Assembly: GCA_016178305.1 (NCBI GenBank)
Contig: JACOTM010000025.1
Coordinates: 1 to 33,358, forward strand
Direction: 5' to 3'
Origin: Flavobacteriia bacterium
Lineage (GTDB): Bacteria; Bacteroidota; Bacteroidia; Flavobacteriales_D; Crocinitomicaceae
Length of the DNA stretch: 33,358 nt
Numbering within the stretch: the first letter of the stretch is position 1; every line of letters starts with the position of its first letter. The notes beneath the pieces are model-generated. The model had not been told where the DNA came from and searched no databases. It saw only the letters and a program-made list of their open reading frames with translations. Both the position numbers and the translations under genes were made by a program. Positions 9,815-18,583 of the stretch are shown here, one piece after another.

Positions 9815-10348
9815 TTATCTTGTTAAACGTTGCTTTAAATTATTAAATTGACTTGCAACTGAAGCGTCAATCTGTTTATCTCCCATTCGAACGATAAAAC
9901 CACCGATTAGTGATTCATCGATCAATTCTTTTACCTCTAATTGACCATGAACTGATCCTTCAATCTTTGCAAGTATAGAACTTCGAACTGAAGCGTCCAT
10001 TGGACTTGCTGTTGTTATAGTCACAGGTACAATTCCTTTAAATTCTTTCACTTGTTTGTCAAAAGATTCTGCAATTGTTGGCAAGTAACTTTCTCTTCTA
10101 TTTTTAGTAATCAATTTTATAAAAGACATCGTTACATCTTCAAATTGACCAAATATTTCATTAAAAATAGCAATTTTTTTATCAGAATTGATAATAGGAC
10201 TATCAATCAACAATTGGAAATCAATTGTTTCATTATTTGCTTCTAACAAATAATTCATGTCTCCTGCTACTTGCTCCAATTTGTTTTGCTCAATTGCAAT
10301 TTCTAACAAAGCAGTTGCGTATCGACTTGCTGTTTTAGTTCCTTTCAT
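9815..10348 (-). CDS. atpH: F-type ATP synthase delta subunit
   Basis: Peripheral-stalk subunit linking b to the top of F1 (OSCP-type). The 177-residue protein has the characteristic N-terminal pattern TASRYATALLEIAIEQNKLEQV and the C-terminal signature DESLIGGFIVRMGDKQIDASV, in which GG is near-universal. The start codon lies 11 bases from the stop of atpF, so translation is probably coupled. The middle is variable, as is usual for this subunit. Confidence 0.95.
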   Translation of the reverse strand: MKGTKTASRYATALLEIAIEQNKLEQVAGDMNYLLEANNETIDFQLLIDSPIINSDKKIAIFNEIFGQFEDVTMSFIKLITKNRRESYLPTIAESFDKQVKEFKGIVPVTITTASPMDASVRSSILAKIEGSVHGQLEVKELIDESLIGGFIVRMGDKQIDASVASQFNNLKQRLTR

Positions 10349-10359
10349 TATTCAACTGA

Positions 10360-10854
10360 TTAATTCAAGTTAATATCTCCAGCTAATTTCTCAGCTAAGT
10401 CTTTTTGTTTTGTATCTGAAGATAATTCTCCTCTTACAACTTTCTCAGCAATTTCGATAGATAAAATTGCAACTTGATTTTTCAATTCAGCAATAGCAGA
10501 AGCTTTTTCACTGTTAATTGTTTCTCTTGCACCTGCTAATACTTTTTCAGCTTCAACTTTTGCAGTTGTTTTAGCATCTTCAACCAAACGTACTGAAATT
10601 TCTTTCGCTTCTTTTAAAATATTATCTCTCTCTGCTCTAGCTTCTTTTAACAAATTTTCATTCGATGCTTGTAAAACGATCATTTCTTTTTTTGTTTTTT
10701 CAGCTAATTCTAAAGCTTCTGTAATATTTTGCTCCCGTTTGTTAACGGCTCCTAAAACAGGTTTCCAAACAAATTTTGTAAGGATGAATAACAAACAAAT
10801 GAATACAATCGATGTCCAAAAAATAAGACCTAAGTCTGGTGTAACGATTCCCAT
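10360..10854 (-). CDS. atpF: F-type ATP synthase b subunit
   Basis: Peripheral stalk of Fo. The 164 residues begin with one membrane helix (LGLIFWTSIVFICLLFILTKF), then a charged helical coiled-coil rich in Ala, Glu and Lys that reaches up to F1, ending in GDINLN. Length and layout match bacterial b subunits. A single b-type gene is present, which implies a homodimer. It follows atpE after a 72-base gap that holds a perfect 14-bp hairpin, the only strong structure inside the operon apart from the atpA-atpG gap. Confidence 0.95.
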   Translation of the reverse strand: MGIVTPDLGLIFWTSIVFICLLFILTKFVWKPVLGAVNKREQNITEALELAEKTKKEMIVLQASNENLLKEARAERDNILKEAKEISVRLVEDAKTTAKVEAEKVLAGARETINSEKASAIAELKNQVAILSIEIAEKVVRGELSSDTKQKDLAEKLAGDINLN

Positions 10855-10877
10855 ATCTTTTTTATTTAATTTTTAAT

Positions 10878-10910
10878 AAACATGTTGTAACCAACCGTTA
10901 CAACATGTTT
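10878..10910 (-). repeat. perfect 14-bp hairpin between atpE and atpF
   Basis: AAACATGTTGTAAC (10878-10891), a 5-base loop, then the exact complement GTTACAACATGTTT (10897-10910). On the transcript it starts 17 bases after the atpE stop. What follows on the minus strand is TTATTAAAAATT rather than a clean U run. It could be a leaky terminator or a 3' stabiliser that raises c-subunit mRNA relative to downstream genes; that role is an inference. Confidence 0.75.
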
Positions 10911-10926
10911 TAGTTTTTTAGAAAAA

Positions 10927-11154
<228 letters not shown>

Positions 11155-11175
11155 TTAATTAAAAAAAATTACTAA

Positions 11176-12276
11176 TTAATGATGATGTTCTTCTACCGCT
11201 GCACTAATGAACAACGAAGTTAACATCGCGAATAAATATGCTTGTAAAAAAGCAACCAAAATTTCTAACACTGAAATAAACAAGGCCATAGGAACTGATA
11301 AGAATCCCCAAGCAGCGCTTTGATTTATGAAAATAATAGAAATTAATGCTAAAATAATAATGTGACCAGCCGTCATGTTCGCAAACAAACGAATCATTAA
11401 AGCGAATGGTTTTGTGAAAATACCAACGATTTCAATTGGAATCATAATGATTAACAAAGGAACTGGCACACCTGGAGTTGCAAAAATATGTTTCCAATAA
11501 TTTTTATTACCAGAGAAAACAGTCGCAAATAAAGATGCTACAGCTAAAACCAATGTAACAGCAATATTACCTGTTAAATTAGCTCCTCCTGGAAATACAG
11601 GAATCAAACCTAAAATATTATTAATTAAAATGAAAAAGAAAATTGTCAATAAAAAGGGCGTGAATTTTTTGTATTTATGCTCTCCAATATTTGCCAAAGC
11701 AATTTCATCGCGTACAAAAACTATTAATGGTTCAATAAATTTCGCTAATCCTTTAGGAGCTACAGATCCATTTTTCTTGTAATATTTAGCAACAGTCAAC
11801 ATTACTAAAATCAATAAGGTCGCTCCAATTAATAGAGACATTGTATTTTTAGTAATTGATAAATCCAAAGGTTTTGCATTTGTAGGATGTCCATTATGAA
11901 AATCCAATTCACCATTCGCATTTAACTTGTAAATTTTTTCATGAAACATTGCATAACCATTTGTTTCATCAGCAATATATGTAATTTCTTCTCCTGCTTC
12001 ATCTGTTGCAGTCAATATTTTTCCATGGTATAAACTTGAAGAATTAAACATTTTCAAGCCTCCATCTACTAAAATAACTGGTAAAGGAATTGAAACTGCG
12101 TCATGATGCCCTCCCATAATGTGCCACTCATGCGCATCACCAATATGGTGCATTATCATCTCGCTAACATTAAATTCTTCTTTTTTCTCTCCATTGTTGG
12201 CGAAAGAAGTATTAAATGTAAGAACTGTCAAACAAGTTAAAACAATTGATTTTACTGCATTTCTTAAATTCATCAT
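11176..12276 (-). CDS. atpB: F-type ATP synthase a subunit
   Basis: Proton-channel subunit of Fo. The C-terminal half has five to six membrane helices, including the helix with the essential arginine (LMIRLFANMTAGH) and GAWGFLSVPMALFISVLEILVAFLQAYLF-type endings. The N-terminus starts MMNLRNAVKSIVLTCLTVLTFNTSFANN, a signal-peptide-like stretch, followed by a His-rich extramembrane region of about 120 residues seen in this phylum. The open frame continues to a TTG at 12408, but a consensus promoter at 12313-12342 lies within that extension. The ATG at 12276 (or its neighbour at 12273) is therefore the start, giving about 366 residues. The C-terminus is HHH-rich. Confidence 0.94.
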   Translation of the reverse strand: MMNLRNAVKSIVLTCLTVLTFNTSFANNGEKKEEFNVSEMIMHHIGDAHEWHIMGGHHDAVSIPLPVILVDGGLKMFNSSSLYHGKILTATDEAGEEITYIADETNGYAMFHEKIYKLNANGELDFHNGHPTNAKPLDLSITKNTMSLLIGATLLILVMLTVAKYYKKNGSVAPKGLAKFIEPLIVFVRDEIALANIGEHKYKKFTPFLLTIFFFILINNILGLIPVFPGGANLTGNIAVTLVLAVASLFATVFSGNKNYWKHIFATPGVPVPLLIIMIPIEIVGIFTKPFALMIRLFANMTAGHIIILALISIIFINQSAAWGFLSVPMALFISVLEILVAFLQAYLFAMLTSLFISAAVEEHHH

Positions 12277-12312
12277 ACTATTTTTTCGAATGTAAGTCTT
12301 CAAATTTTGGCG

Positions 12313-12343
12313 CAAAGGTAGGGAATCTTTGTTTATGAACAAT
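12313..12343 (-). promoter_or_regulatory. consensus promoter of atpB
   Basis: On the minus strand TTG (12340-12342), 19 bases, then TACCTTTG (12313-12320): an exact match to the Bacteroidota TTTG-N19-TAnnTTTG layout except for the first T. Transcription would start near 12306, about 30 bases before the atpB ATG. This also shows that the atpB operon can be transcribed independently of the genes upstream. Confidence 0.8.
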
Positions 12344-12454
12344 AAAAAAAATGAGATAAAATGAGTTTTAAATGGAAATAATTGAAACAAAGGTTTCTTA
12401 AGTACCAATATTTTGAAATTTTAAATTCAAAAACATACTATTTTGAAGCAAATA

Positions 12455-12832
12455 TTACTTCGAATTTACAAATTTTAGAAGCAAAAGTGATTGTGCTACC
12501 ATTAGGAGAATAAAAACCGAAAGAGAATGGAGTACAACGGTTTGAGCATCGGGAAATTTCACATAAATAACTGCTGCAAAGACAGCTAAAACAGACAACA
12601 TCTGAACGGTTGTTAACACTAAAAATCTTCCCACAAAATTTTTAGGTTCTTTCTTTAAACCTGGTGCAATAATTATCGTCCCTAGAATAAATAGAAATAA
12701 AATGATGCTATCCAACACAGTTATACTTCTCAAAGATATGTGTGGAAAAAGAAAGGGAGAAAGAAATAAATCCGCTCCAATGATACTGATAGCTACAATT
12801 AAAAAAAAAAGCGTGTATTTTTTAGTTTTCAT
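12455..12832 (-). CDS. small membrane protein, UncI/AtpI-like, upstream of atpB
   Basis: A 125-residue protein with four hydrophobic segments (about 7-30, 40-62, 68-93, 101-123) and few charged residues between them. I do not recognise a catalytic motif. Its position, directly after atpZ and before atpB, is where the AtpI (subunit I) gene sits in other atp operons. AtpI is a membrane protein implicated in c-ring assembly and Mg2+ supply, so this is probably its lineage counterpart; that is inference from context. Its ATG overlaps the end of atpZ by 11 bases, indicating translational coupling. The atpB promoter lies downstream of it, so it need not be made at the same level as the synthase. 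Confidence 0.8.
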   Translation of the reverse strand: MKTKKYTLFFLIVAISIIGADLFLSPFLFPHISLRSITVLDSIILFLFILGTIIIAPGLKKEPKNFVGRFLVLTTVQMLSVLAVFAAVIYVKFPDAQTVVLHSLSVFILLMVAQSLLLLKFVNSK

Positions 12833-13046
12833 CTTCGTTACTCATTTTAATCACATCTCTAATCGCAAGAACTAAAGCTGCTGTTACTCCAAACAAAGAT
12901 AATCCAATTGTCCACCATGGCGTTTTTGAAGCGTATTTTTTATCTAAAAAAGTTCCTAACCAAGTAAAAAAAGCAATTGTTCCAGCCATTTGAAATCCCA
13001 TTGCCGAAAAACGAATGAATTTCGATGTTTTATCTTTTTTTTCCAT
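12822..13046 (-). CDS. atpZ: AtpZ/AtpI-family protein
   Basis: A 74-residue protein with two membrane helices (about 11-31 and 44-64) in the pattern KFIRFSAMGFQMAGTIAFFTWLGTFLDKKY...PWWTIGLSLFGVTAALVLAIRDV. This matches the putative F1F0-ATPase AtpZ family, whose known members help Mg2+/Ca2+ handling with AtpI. The frame extends to a TTG at 13064, but the ATG at 13046 gives the normal N-terminus. It overlaps the next gene by 11 bases. A weak -7-like element, TAATTTTG at 13093-13100, lies about 50 bases upstream. Confidence 0.85.
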   Translation of the reverse strand: MEKKDKTSKFIRFSAMGFQMAGTIAFFTWLGTFLDKKYASKTPWWTIGLSLFGVTAALVLAIRDVIKMSNEDEN

Positions 13047-13108
13047 GATTTTTGTTTTTAGCAAAACGTAATTTTCACTTGTGGAGCGAATGCAAAATTA
13101 GACACTTT

Positions 13109-13540
13109 TTAATAAACTAAGTCGTCTTTTTCTTCCATTTTTTTAGAAGTAATTGTTGATTTATTTGAGGCATTTTGATTAACTGAATATCCTGCCATTT
13201 TACATGATCCCACGAAAACTGCTCCTTCCTCAATTTGCAATTTAGTAGTCATAATATCACCTACAATTTTTGATTTTTCTCTTAAAACCAATAAGTCTTC
13301 TATTTCTAATTTCCCGTTAACATTTCCTTCAATATCGGCTTCTACACAAGAAATATCACCAAGAATAACACCTGTTTCACCAATTACTACCTTTGATCTT
13401 GAAATAACATTGCCTGTAATTTCACCATCAATTCTTAAATTAGAATCAGTAATTAAATCACCAATAATTTTAGTTCCTTCAACAATTCTATTTAATCGAT
13501 CTGGACTTTCAAACTGTACTTTATCTTTTCTTTTAAGCAT
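13109..13540 (-). CDS. bactofilin family cytoskeletal protein
   Basis: A 143-residue polymer-forming protein. The core, about 20-115, is a run of short beta-strand repeats typical of the bactofilin beta-helix (GTKIIGDLITDSNLRIDGEITG, then similar IxGxI-type turns). A short disordered, Ser/Lys/Glu-rich tail follows. Bactofilins form filaments without nucleotides and act as scaffolds for envelope or shape proteins. Here it sits upstream of the atpZ-atp cluster, 62 bases from atpZ, possibly in one transcription unit. No M23 peptidase partner gene, often adjacent elsewhere, is present. Confidence 0.92.
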   Translation of the reverse strand: MLKRKDKVQFESPDRLNRIVEGTKIIGDLITDSNLRIDGEITGNVISRSKVVIGETGVILGDISCVEADIEGNVNGKLEIEDLLVLREKSKIVGDIMTTKLQIEEGAVFVGSCKMAGYSVNQNASNKSTITSKKMEEKDDLVY

Positions 13541-13762
13541 ATTTCATGTAATTAAGAGCAAATAATTATCATCTGCAATTCTTAATTTACGAAAAATAAA
13601 AAAAGAGGTTACATTAGAGCCTACTAAAATTTCTTTTTCTAACTTTTGAATTTATTGGTGAAATGCAAACAAAATACGAATGTTTGATTCATCATCTACC
13701 CAAGAGGTATTTTACATCAGGAATTGAAATATTAAGATCCTTTCAAGATTAACTTAGTTCGA

Positions 13763-16414
13763 TTAATAATGCTCATTATAGAAATCTTCATATTCCTCTA
13801 ACTTTTGTGTTTGGAATAATATTTTTAAATTTTCTTGTGTAATAACGAGAATTTTAGCTTTTTGCAATTCAAATAAGTGCTTTCTGGTTTTTTTGTAAAA
13901 ACGCACATAATCCTTAGCTTTTAAATCCGTATCAAATTCTTGGATTAAAACAATACTTTCATCATCTCCAAAAATTTTAGAGCTTATTTTTAATTTTTCT
14001 CTGCTGAAAAACTCTCTATTGAAATCCGAAATCTTTGTTTTAGCGGCACTAGATGTTTCATCTTTACCTACAAACACAATAATCCATTGTTTGACTTTAT
14101 CATCATAGTTATATAACGATTTTTTTGTAAAATCAACGGTATGGTTTGTAGAAACACCTTCTTTTAATATTTTTAACAATTCTGTTGCTCTTTGGGCTTC
14201 AGGAGATTTGGGATATTCAACAATTAATTTTTCTAAAACGGGAATCATTTCTTGTTTGTTATCGGTTGTTTGACCGATACACATTGCTTTTAAAAGTAAA
14301 TATTTAGAGCGATAGACATTCTCTTTTTCTGAATCTATAACAATATCAGCTTTAGCAATTACAGGGTAATAAAGTTTGCGATTATAGCGGTCTAAGATTG
14401 CTAAATATTCTTTTTCAGACAATGCATCAATTTCTTTTTTCTTAATAAAGAAATCAGGATCTCTTAAAAAGTTTGCATAATCTGAATTTGGGAAATGATT
14501 TAAGATATAATCTTTGTATTCAATTGCTTTTGGTTCATCAGATTTTTCAAACATTCGATACATTTGGAAAGCAGCAAGCAATTTAAAATCCGTTTTAAAT
14601 TCTTTATCTAAAATGGATTTAAATTCTTTTATTGCCATTTGATTTTCAAACAATTGATCTTTATAAATCAATCCTGCATCATAATGTGATTTCATTGATC
14701 GCTCAATTGAAATTGCAAATAATGAATCCGATAATGGTAATTTATTTGTTAAAAACTCAACTGTTAAGGTATCTTTTTCTTCTTCTAAAGGCTCTTCAAC
14801 TTTTAAGGTGTCTCCATTTTCATCAACGTGAATATTAAATGTTAGCACAACTTTTTCACTTCTTCTCCAATCATCTTCATTTTCACGGGTTCCCCACACT
14901 TTTTTAAATTCTTCAAACCCATCCGTTCTTGTTTTAGTATTCGTGAAATACCATTTGCTTCCATTTCCATTATTAGCTGTTAAAGCTTGATTTTGTTGCA
15001 ATTCTCTTAATCTTTCAGCTTCTAATTTTTTACGTTTTTCTTCCTCTTCTTTTGTTTTTTTAATTACATTTTTAACAAAATCTTCTCTTTCTAATTCTGG
15101 TAATTTTGCAACTCTTTGAACACTATCTTCATAATTCGCAGTTACAACAGCTATTACTAAATCATTTAGTTTTTCAGCTTTATTACGAATTCCATCTGCA
15201 TTTGGGTAATCTTCTTTGATTACATTGGCACATTCTTTATAATATTTTTGAGCTTGAACATAATCTTTTTCTTTGAAAGCAAGATCTCCTAATCTTTCAT
15301 AAGCCATTCCTTTCTGACGTATGTTTGTTGTGGAGTAAAATCCAGATTTCGTCAGATATTCTTTTGCTAGAGGAATGTTTCCATTTTGAATTTCAATATC
15401 CGCTAATGCATAATAAATTTGATCTTTATATTCAGCATTTTTAGCATCTTTCAACATTCTTAATAAATCTTTATGCAATTTTGTGCTGTTCCCTAAAAAT
15501 GCTCTTTTTATACGAGCATTAAAGGCCATTTCATATTTTACATTGTACTTTAATACTTTCGAAAAATGTTCTGATGCCAAGGTTCTATCTCCATTTTCTT
15601 CATACAATTGACCTAAAATAAAATTAACTCTTGCTTTATCTTTTTGTTTTTTTGCAAATTTTAAGGATGCTTCTAAAAATTCAATAGCTTCCTTTTTTTC
15701 ATTTTTCTTTAAACATAAATCTGCTTTTGTGATTTCTAGGTCAAATCTTAATTTTTTAGGAAAGCTTGCAGCTTTATCTTTTTTCTTCGTCTTACTTTTA
15801 GAATCAGATTTTTCTTCTTTTTCTTTCTTTGCTTTTTCTTCTTGCTCTTTGATTATATTATCCAGATTTGTTAAATTAAAATTGGCTTCGGTGTATTTTC
15901 CTAAAGCAATATTAATTTTTGCCATCCATAATTCACTGATATAAATCGAAGGGTCATTTTCGTAAAATTTCTTTACAAATAAGAACTTTTTAAATGCTCC
16001 TTCATAATCTCTTCGATAATAATCTGCTTTTCCAATCGTTATCCAATTTTCATCAATCCAAGTATTATATTCAACTGTTTTGGCAGAAGGTTTATCATTA
16101 CTAGGCATACAATGTTTTTGAATCACTTTTGTACACTTTGCTACAGCTGTATCAATTGGAGAATATAAACTTTTTACTTCATCTTCATTCGGCAAAGCAA
16201 CTATTGGAAGTATTGAATAATAATCTTCTTTTAAATTTGTTTGATAATCATTTATCGCTACTTTCAGTAATTCATTTGCATTGAAATTCCCATTATAACG
16301 AGCATTTAAACTATGATAAGAACGGTTAATAAAAGTATTATTTTCCGTTGAACACGAGAAAACAATCATTACTACACCTAGAACAACAAAGATGTTTTTT
16401 ATTAGATTTTTCAT
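13763..16414 (-). CDS. sprE: gliding motility / T9SS-associated TPR lipoprotein SprE (PorW)
   Basis: An 883-residue periplasm-facing lipoprotein: hydrophobic signal, then VFSC with Cys21. The mature start CSTENNTFINRSYHSLNARYNGNFNANELL is characteristic of SprE of Flavobacterium (PorW of Porphyromonas). The body is helical with TPR-like repeats (for example YALADIEIQNGNIPLAKEYL, then GDLAFKEKDYVQAQKYY) and a Lys/Glu-rich low-complexity stretch near 195-215. SprE/PorW is needed for protein export and gliding through the type IX secretion system. A T9SS cargo gene lies at 20488-21912, so the pathway is in use. It forms a single-gene unit with a probable promoter at 16458-16487. Confidence 0.88.
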   Translation of the reverse strand: MKNLIKNIFVVLGVVMIVFSCSTENNTFINRSYHSLNARYNGNFNANELLKVAINDYQTNLKEDYYSILPIVALPNEDEVKSLYSPIDTAVAKCTKVIQKHCMPSNDKPSAKTVEYNTWIDENWITIGKADYYRRDYEGAFKKFLFVKKFYENDPSIYISELWMAKINIALGKYTEANFNLTNLDNIIKEQEEKAKKEKEEKSDSKSKTKKKDKAASFPKKLRFDLEITKADLCLKKNEKKEAIEFLEASLKFAKKQKDKARVNFILGQLYEENGDRTLASEHFSKVLKYNVKYEMAFNARIKRAFLGNSTKLHKDLLRMLKDAKNAEYKDQIYYALADIEIQNGNIPLAKEYLTKSGFYSTTNIRQKGMAYERLGDLAFKEKDYVQAQKYYKECANVIKEDYPNADGIRNKAEKLNDLVIAVVTANYEDSVQRVAKLPELEREDFVKNVIKKTKEEEEKRKKLEAERLRELQQNQALTANNGNGSKWYFTNTKTRTDGFEEFKKVWGTRENEDDWRRSEKVVLTFNIHVDENGDTLKVEEPLEEEKDTLTVEFLTNKLPLSDSLFAISIERSMKSHYDAGLIYKDQLFENQMAIKEFKSILDKEFKTDFKLLAAFQMYRMFEKSDEPKAIEYKDYILNHFPNSDYANFLRDPDFFIKKKEIDALSEKEYLAILDRYNRKLYYPVIAKADIVIDSEKENVYRSKYLLLKAMCIGQTTDNKQEMIPVLEKLIVEYPKSPEAQRATELLKILKEGVSTNHTVDFTKKSLYNYDDKVKQWIIVFVGKDETSSAAKTKISDFNREFFSREKLKISSKIFGDDESIVLIQEFDTDLKAKDYVRFYKKTRKHLFELQKAKILVITQENLKILFQTQKLEEYEDFYNEHY

Positions 16415-16457
16415 TTAATTAACCAAAACGCTTTAAAAAGAATTATATAAACTCGAA

Positions 16458-16487
16458 AAAAGGTAAATTATTATATCTTGCATCAAA
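16458..16487 (-). promoter_or_regulatory. probable sprE promoter
   Basis: On the minus strand TTTG (16484-16487), 18 bases, then TACCTTTT (16458-16465). This is one base short of the usual 19-base spacing and one mismatch from TAnnTTTG. It lies about 45 bases before the sprE ATG and overlaps the 20-base repeat shared with the atpA-atpG gap. Confidence 0.5.
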
Positions 16488-16490
16488 TTA
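16471..16490. repeat. 20-base repeat, copy 2 (upstream of sprE)
   Basis: TTATATCTTGCATCAAATTA is identical to 8187-8206 except for one C/T change, and in the same orientation. Two near-exact 20-base copies in short intergenic gaps suggest a dispersed repeat, though the low complexity weakens the case. Confidence 0.5.
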
Positions 16491-16491
16491 T

Positions 16492-16535
16492 AAAAAAAAT
16501 GCTGTCTTCGACTACGCTCAGACAGCATTTTTTTT
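16492..16535 (-). terminator. bidirectional intrinsic terminator after yebC
   Basis: ATGCTGTCT and AGACAGCAT form a 9-bp stem (16499-16507 / 16520-16528), with A runs on one side and T runs on the other, so it works in both directions. It lies just after the yebC stop. The loop carries CTTCGACTACGCTCAG-like sequence, a word I recognise as frequent in intergenic DNA of this phylum. Confidence 0.88.
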
Positions 16536-16550
16536 TAATTTTTTTATATT

Positions 16551-17258
16551 CTAAGCGATATTCGTAAATACTTGCTGAATATCATCGTCATCTTCTATTC
16601 TGTCTAACATTTTTTCAATATCAACCAATTGTTCATCTGTGAATTCAACAGGTGAAGTTGGGATTCGTTGTAAATTTGATTTAACAACTTCAACATTCAA
16701 ATCTTCTAATGCTTTAGCAACTGTTCCGAAAGAAGTATAATCTCCGTAAATAAATATCTTATCTTCAATTACTTCAATTTCTTCACAACCAGCATCAATT
16801 AGTTCTAATTCTAATTCTTCTGCATCTAATTCTCCTTTTTCAATTTCGAAGACACATTTACGATCAAACATAAATTCTAAAGAACCATTTGGAACAACTC
16901 CACCACCTGCTTTGTTGAAGTACATTTTCACATTAGCAACTGTTCTTGTTGGATTATCCGTAGCGCATTCAACATATACTAAAACGCCGTGTGGACCTTT
17001 TCCCTCATAATTCACTTCTGTAAAAGCTGCTATATCTTTTTGAGTTGCGCGCTTAATTGCGGCATCAATATTATCTTTGGGCATATTTTCAGATTTTGCA
17101 TTCTGAATAGCCGTTCTTAATTTTCCGTTCATTGAAGGGTCGCTACCACCTTCTTTTGCAGCCATCGTAATTGCTTTTCCTAATTTAGGAAACACTTTCG
17201 ACATTTTATCCCATCTTTTTTCTTTTGCCGCGCGGCGATATTCAAACGCTCTTCCCAT
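16551..17258 (-). CDS. YebC/PmpR-family DNA-binding protein
   Basis: A 235-residue member of the YebC family, with the typical start [23 protein letters not shown], the K(A/G)GGxxPxxNxxLRxAI-type block ([23 protein letters not shown]) and the acidic C-terminus. Members are described as transcription regulators and, more recently, as ribosome-associated factors easing translation of difficult motifs, so the exact role is open. It has its own consensus promoter (17281-17311) and a terminator, so it is a monocistronic unit. Confidence 0.95.
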   Translation of the reverse strand: MGRAFEYRRAAKEKRWDKMSKVFPKLGKAITMAAKEGGSDPSMNGKLRTAIQNAKSENMPKDNIDAAIKRATQKDIAAFTEVNYEGKGPHGVLVYVECATDNPTRTVANVKMYFNKAGGGVVPNGSLEFMFDRKCVFEIEKGELDAEELELELIDAGCEEIEVIEDKIFIYGDYTSFGTVAKALEDLNVEVVKSNLQRIPTSPVEFTDEQLVDIEKMLDRIEDDDDIQQVFTNIA

Positions 17259-17280
17259 TGATATCTATTTTTTTCAGGAG

Positions 17281-17311
17281 CAAATGTAAACAATTTTTGA
17301 AATTTCACAAA
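17281..17311 (-). promoter_or_regulatory. consensus promoter of yebC
   Basis: On the minus strand TTTG (17308-17311), 19 bases, then TACATTTG (17281-17288): a full match to the Bacteroidota promoter consensus, 22 bases upstream of the yebC ATG. The leader would be only about 15 bases and includes CTCCTGAAAA. Confidence 0.8.
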
Positions 17312-17350
17312 GATTGATTGCAGTTAAAATCTTTTCATTAACACTTCTTT

Positions 17351-18490
17351 TTAAGCGAAAGCTTGTGCTAAATCTTCTATTAAATCTTCAACGTCTTCAA
17401 TACCGACACTTAATCTAATTAAGGAATCTACAATTCCTGTTTTTTCTCGTTCTTCTTTTGGAATTGAGGCATGTGTCATTGTTGCAGGGTGACCAATTAA
17501 GGATTCTACTCCACCTAAAGATTCAGCCAAAGCGAAAAGCGATACTTTTTTGACAATTTCATGCGCATCTTGTAATTTATTTCCTTTCAATGTAAATGAA
17601 ATCATACCACCAAAACCTCTCATTTGACGCTTTGCAACATCATGATTTGGATGGGATTCGAACCCTGGCCAATATACTTTATCTATTTTCGGATGTTTTA
17701 CTAAAAACTGTGCTACTTTTTCTCCGTTCTCACAATGGCGTTGCATACGTAGATGTAAGGTTTTTATTCCTCTTAAAACCAAAAATGAATCCATTGGAGC
17801 AGTGATAGCTCCTGAAGAATTTTGAATTCGATACATTTCTTTTGAAATCGCTTCATCGGAAGTAATTAAAGCTCCCATCACAACATCTGAGTGACCTCCT
17901 AAATATTTTGTAACAGAATGCATCACGATATCAGCTCCTAAATCTAATGGGTTTTGAAGGTAAGGCGTTGCAAACGTATTATCAACTGCTAACATGACAT
18001 TTGCTTTTTTAGCAACCTTCGCTATTGCTTCAATATCAATAATATTCATCATTGGATTTGTTGGAGTCTCAACCCAAATCAATTTTGTATTTGATGTAAC
18101 TAGTGCCTCAACATTTGCAAGATTATTCATATCTACAAAATGAAAAACTATTCCATATTTTTCAAAAATTGTTTTAAATAACCTATAGGAACCGCCGTAT
18201 AAATCATTCGTAGAAATTACCTCATCACCAGGATTCAACATTTTAATGACACAATCAATGGCAGCTAAACCGGAGCCAAAACATGCACCATATTTACCAT
18301 TTTCTATTGCCGCAATATTTTTTTCCAAGGCATGACGCGTTGGATTCAATGTTCTAGAATATTCATACCCTTTATGATTTCCAACACCATCTTGAACATA
18401 CGTTGATGTTTGATAAATTGGGGTCATAATTGCTCCTGTAGATTCATCTGGATGAACACCAGCATGGATTGCTTTTGTGCCGAATTTCAT
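17351..18490 (-). CDS. cystathionine gamma-synthase / gamma-lyase (PLP-dependent Cys/Met metabolism)
   Basis: A 379-residue PLP enzyme of the Cys/Met metabolism family. The PLP lysine is K195 in HSVTKYLGGHSD. Other family blocks are YEYSRTLNPTR (44-52), the phosphate-binding ACFGSGLAAI (69-78), WVETPTNPMMNIIDI and the C-terminal ESLGGVESLIGHPATMTHASIP. The sequence fits cystathionine gamma-synthase (O-acyl-homoserine plus cysteine to cystathionine, methionine synthesis). Gamma-lyase and gamma-synthase are hard to tell apart here, so I leave the symbol blank. It is a single-gene unit with a consensus promoter at 18530-18560 and no methionine riboswitch, since the leader is only about 35 bases. 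Confidence 0.92.
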   Translation of the reverse strand: MKFGTKAIHAGVHPDESTGAIMTPIYQTSTYVQDGVGNHKGYEYSRTLNPTRHALEKNIAAIENGKYGACFGSGLAAIDCVIKMLNPGDEVISTNDLYGGSYRLFKTIFEKYGIVFHFVDMNNLANVEALVTSNTKLIWVETPTNPMMNIIDIEAIAKVAKKANVMLAVDNTFATPYLQNPLDLGADIVMHSVTKYLGGHSDVVMGALITSDEAISKEMYRIQNSSGAITAPMDSFLVLRGIKTLHLRMQRHCENGEKVAQFLVKHPKIDKVYWPGFESHPNHDVAKRQMRGFGGMISFTLKGNKLQDAHEIVKKVSLFALAESLGGVESLIGHPATMTHASIPKEEREKTGIVDSLIRLSVGIEDVEDLIEDLAQAFA

Positions 18491-18529
18491 TTCTTAAATA
18501 TTTGATTTATTTTCTTTTATAAGGTGCAA

Positions 18530-18560
18530 CAAAGGTAATAGAATACGCTAGGAAAACAAA
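18530..18560 (-). promoter_or_regulatory. consensus promoter of the cystathionine gamma-synthase gene
   Basis: On the minus strand TTTG (18557-18560), 19 bases, then TACCTTTG (18530-18537): an exact consensus match about 40 bases before the ATG. The predicted start near 18523 leaves a short AT-rich leader with no room for a SAM riboswitch. Confidence 0.82.
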
Positions 18561-18583
18561 AATACATATCCCTATCACTTTTA

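Noticed and set aside
18491-18583. A possible methionine (SAM) riboswitch before the cystathionine gamma-synthase gene.
   Set aside because: The mapped promoter leaves a leader of only about 35 AT-rich bases, too short for any known SAM riboswitch.
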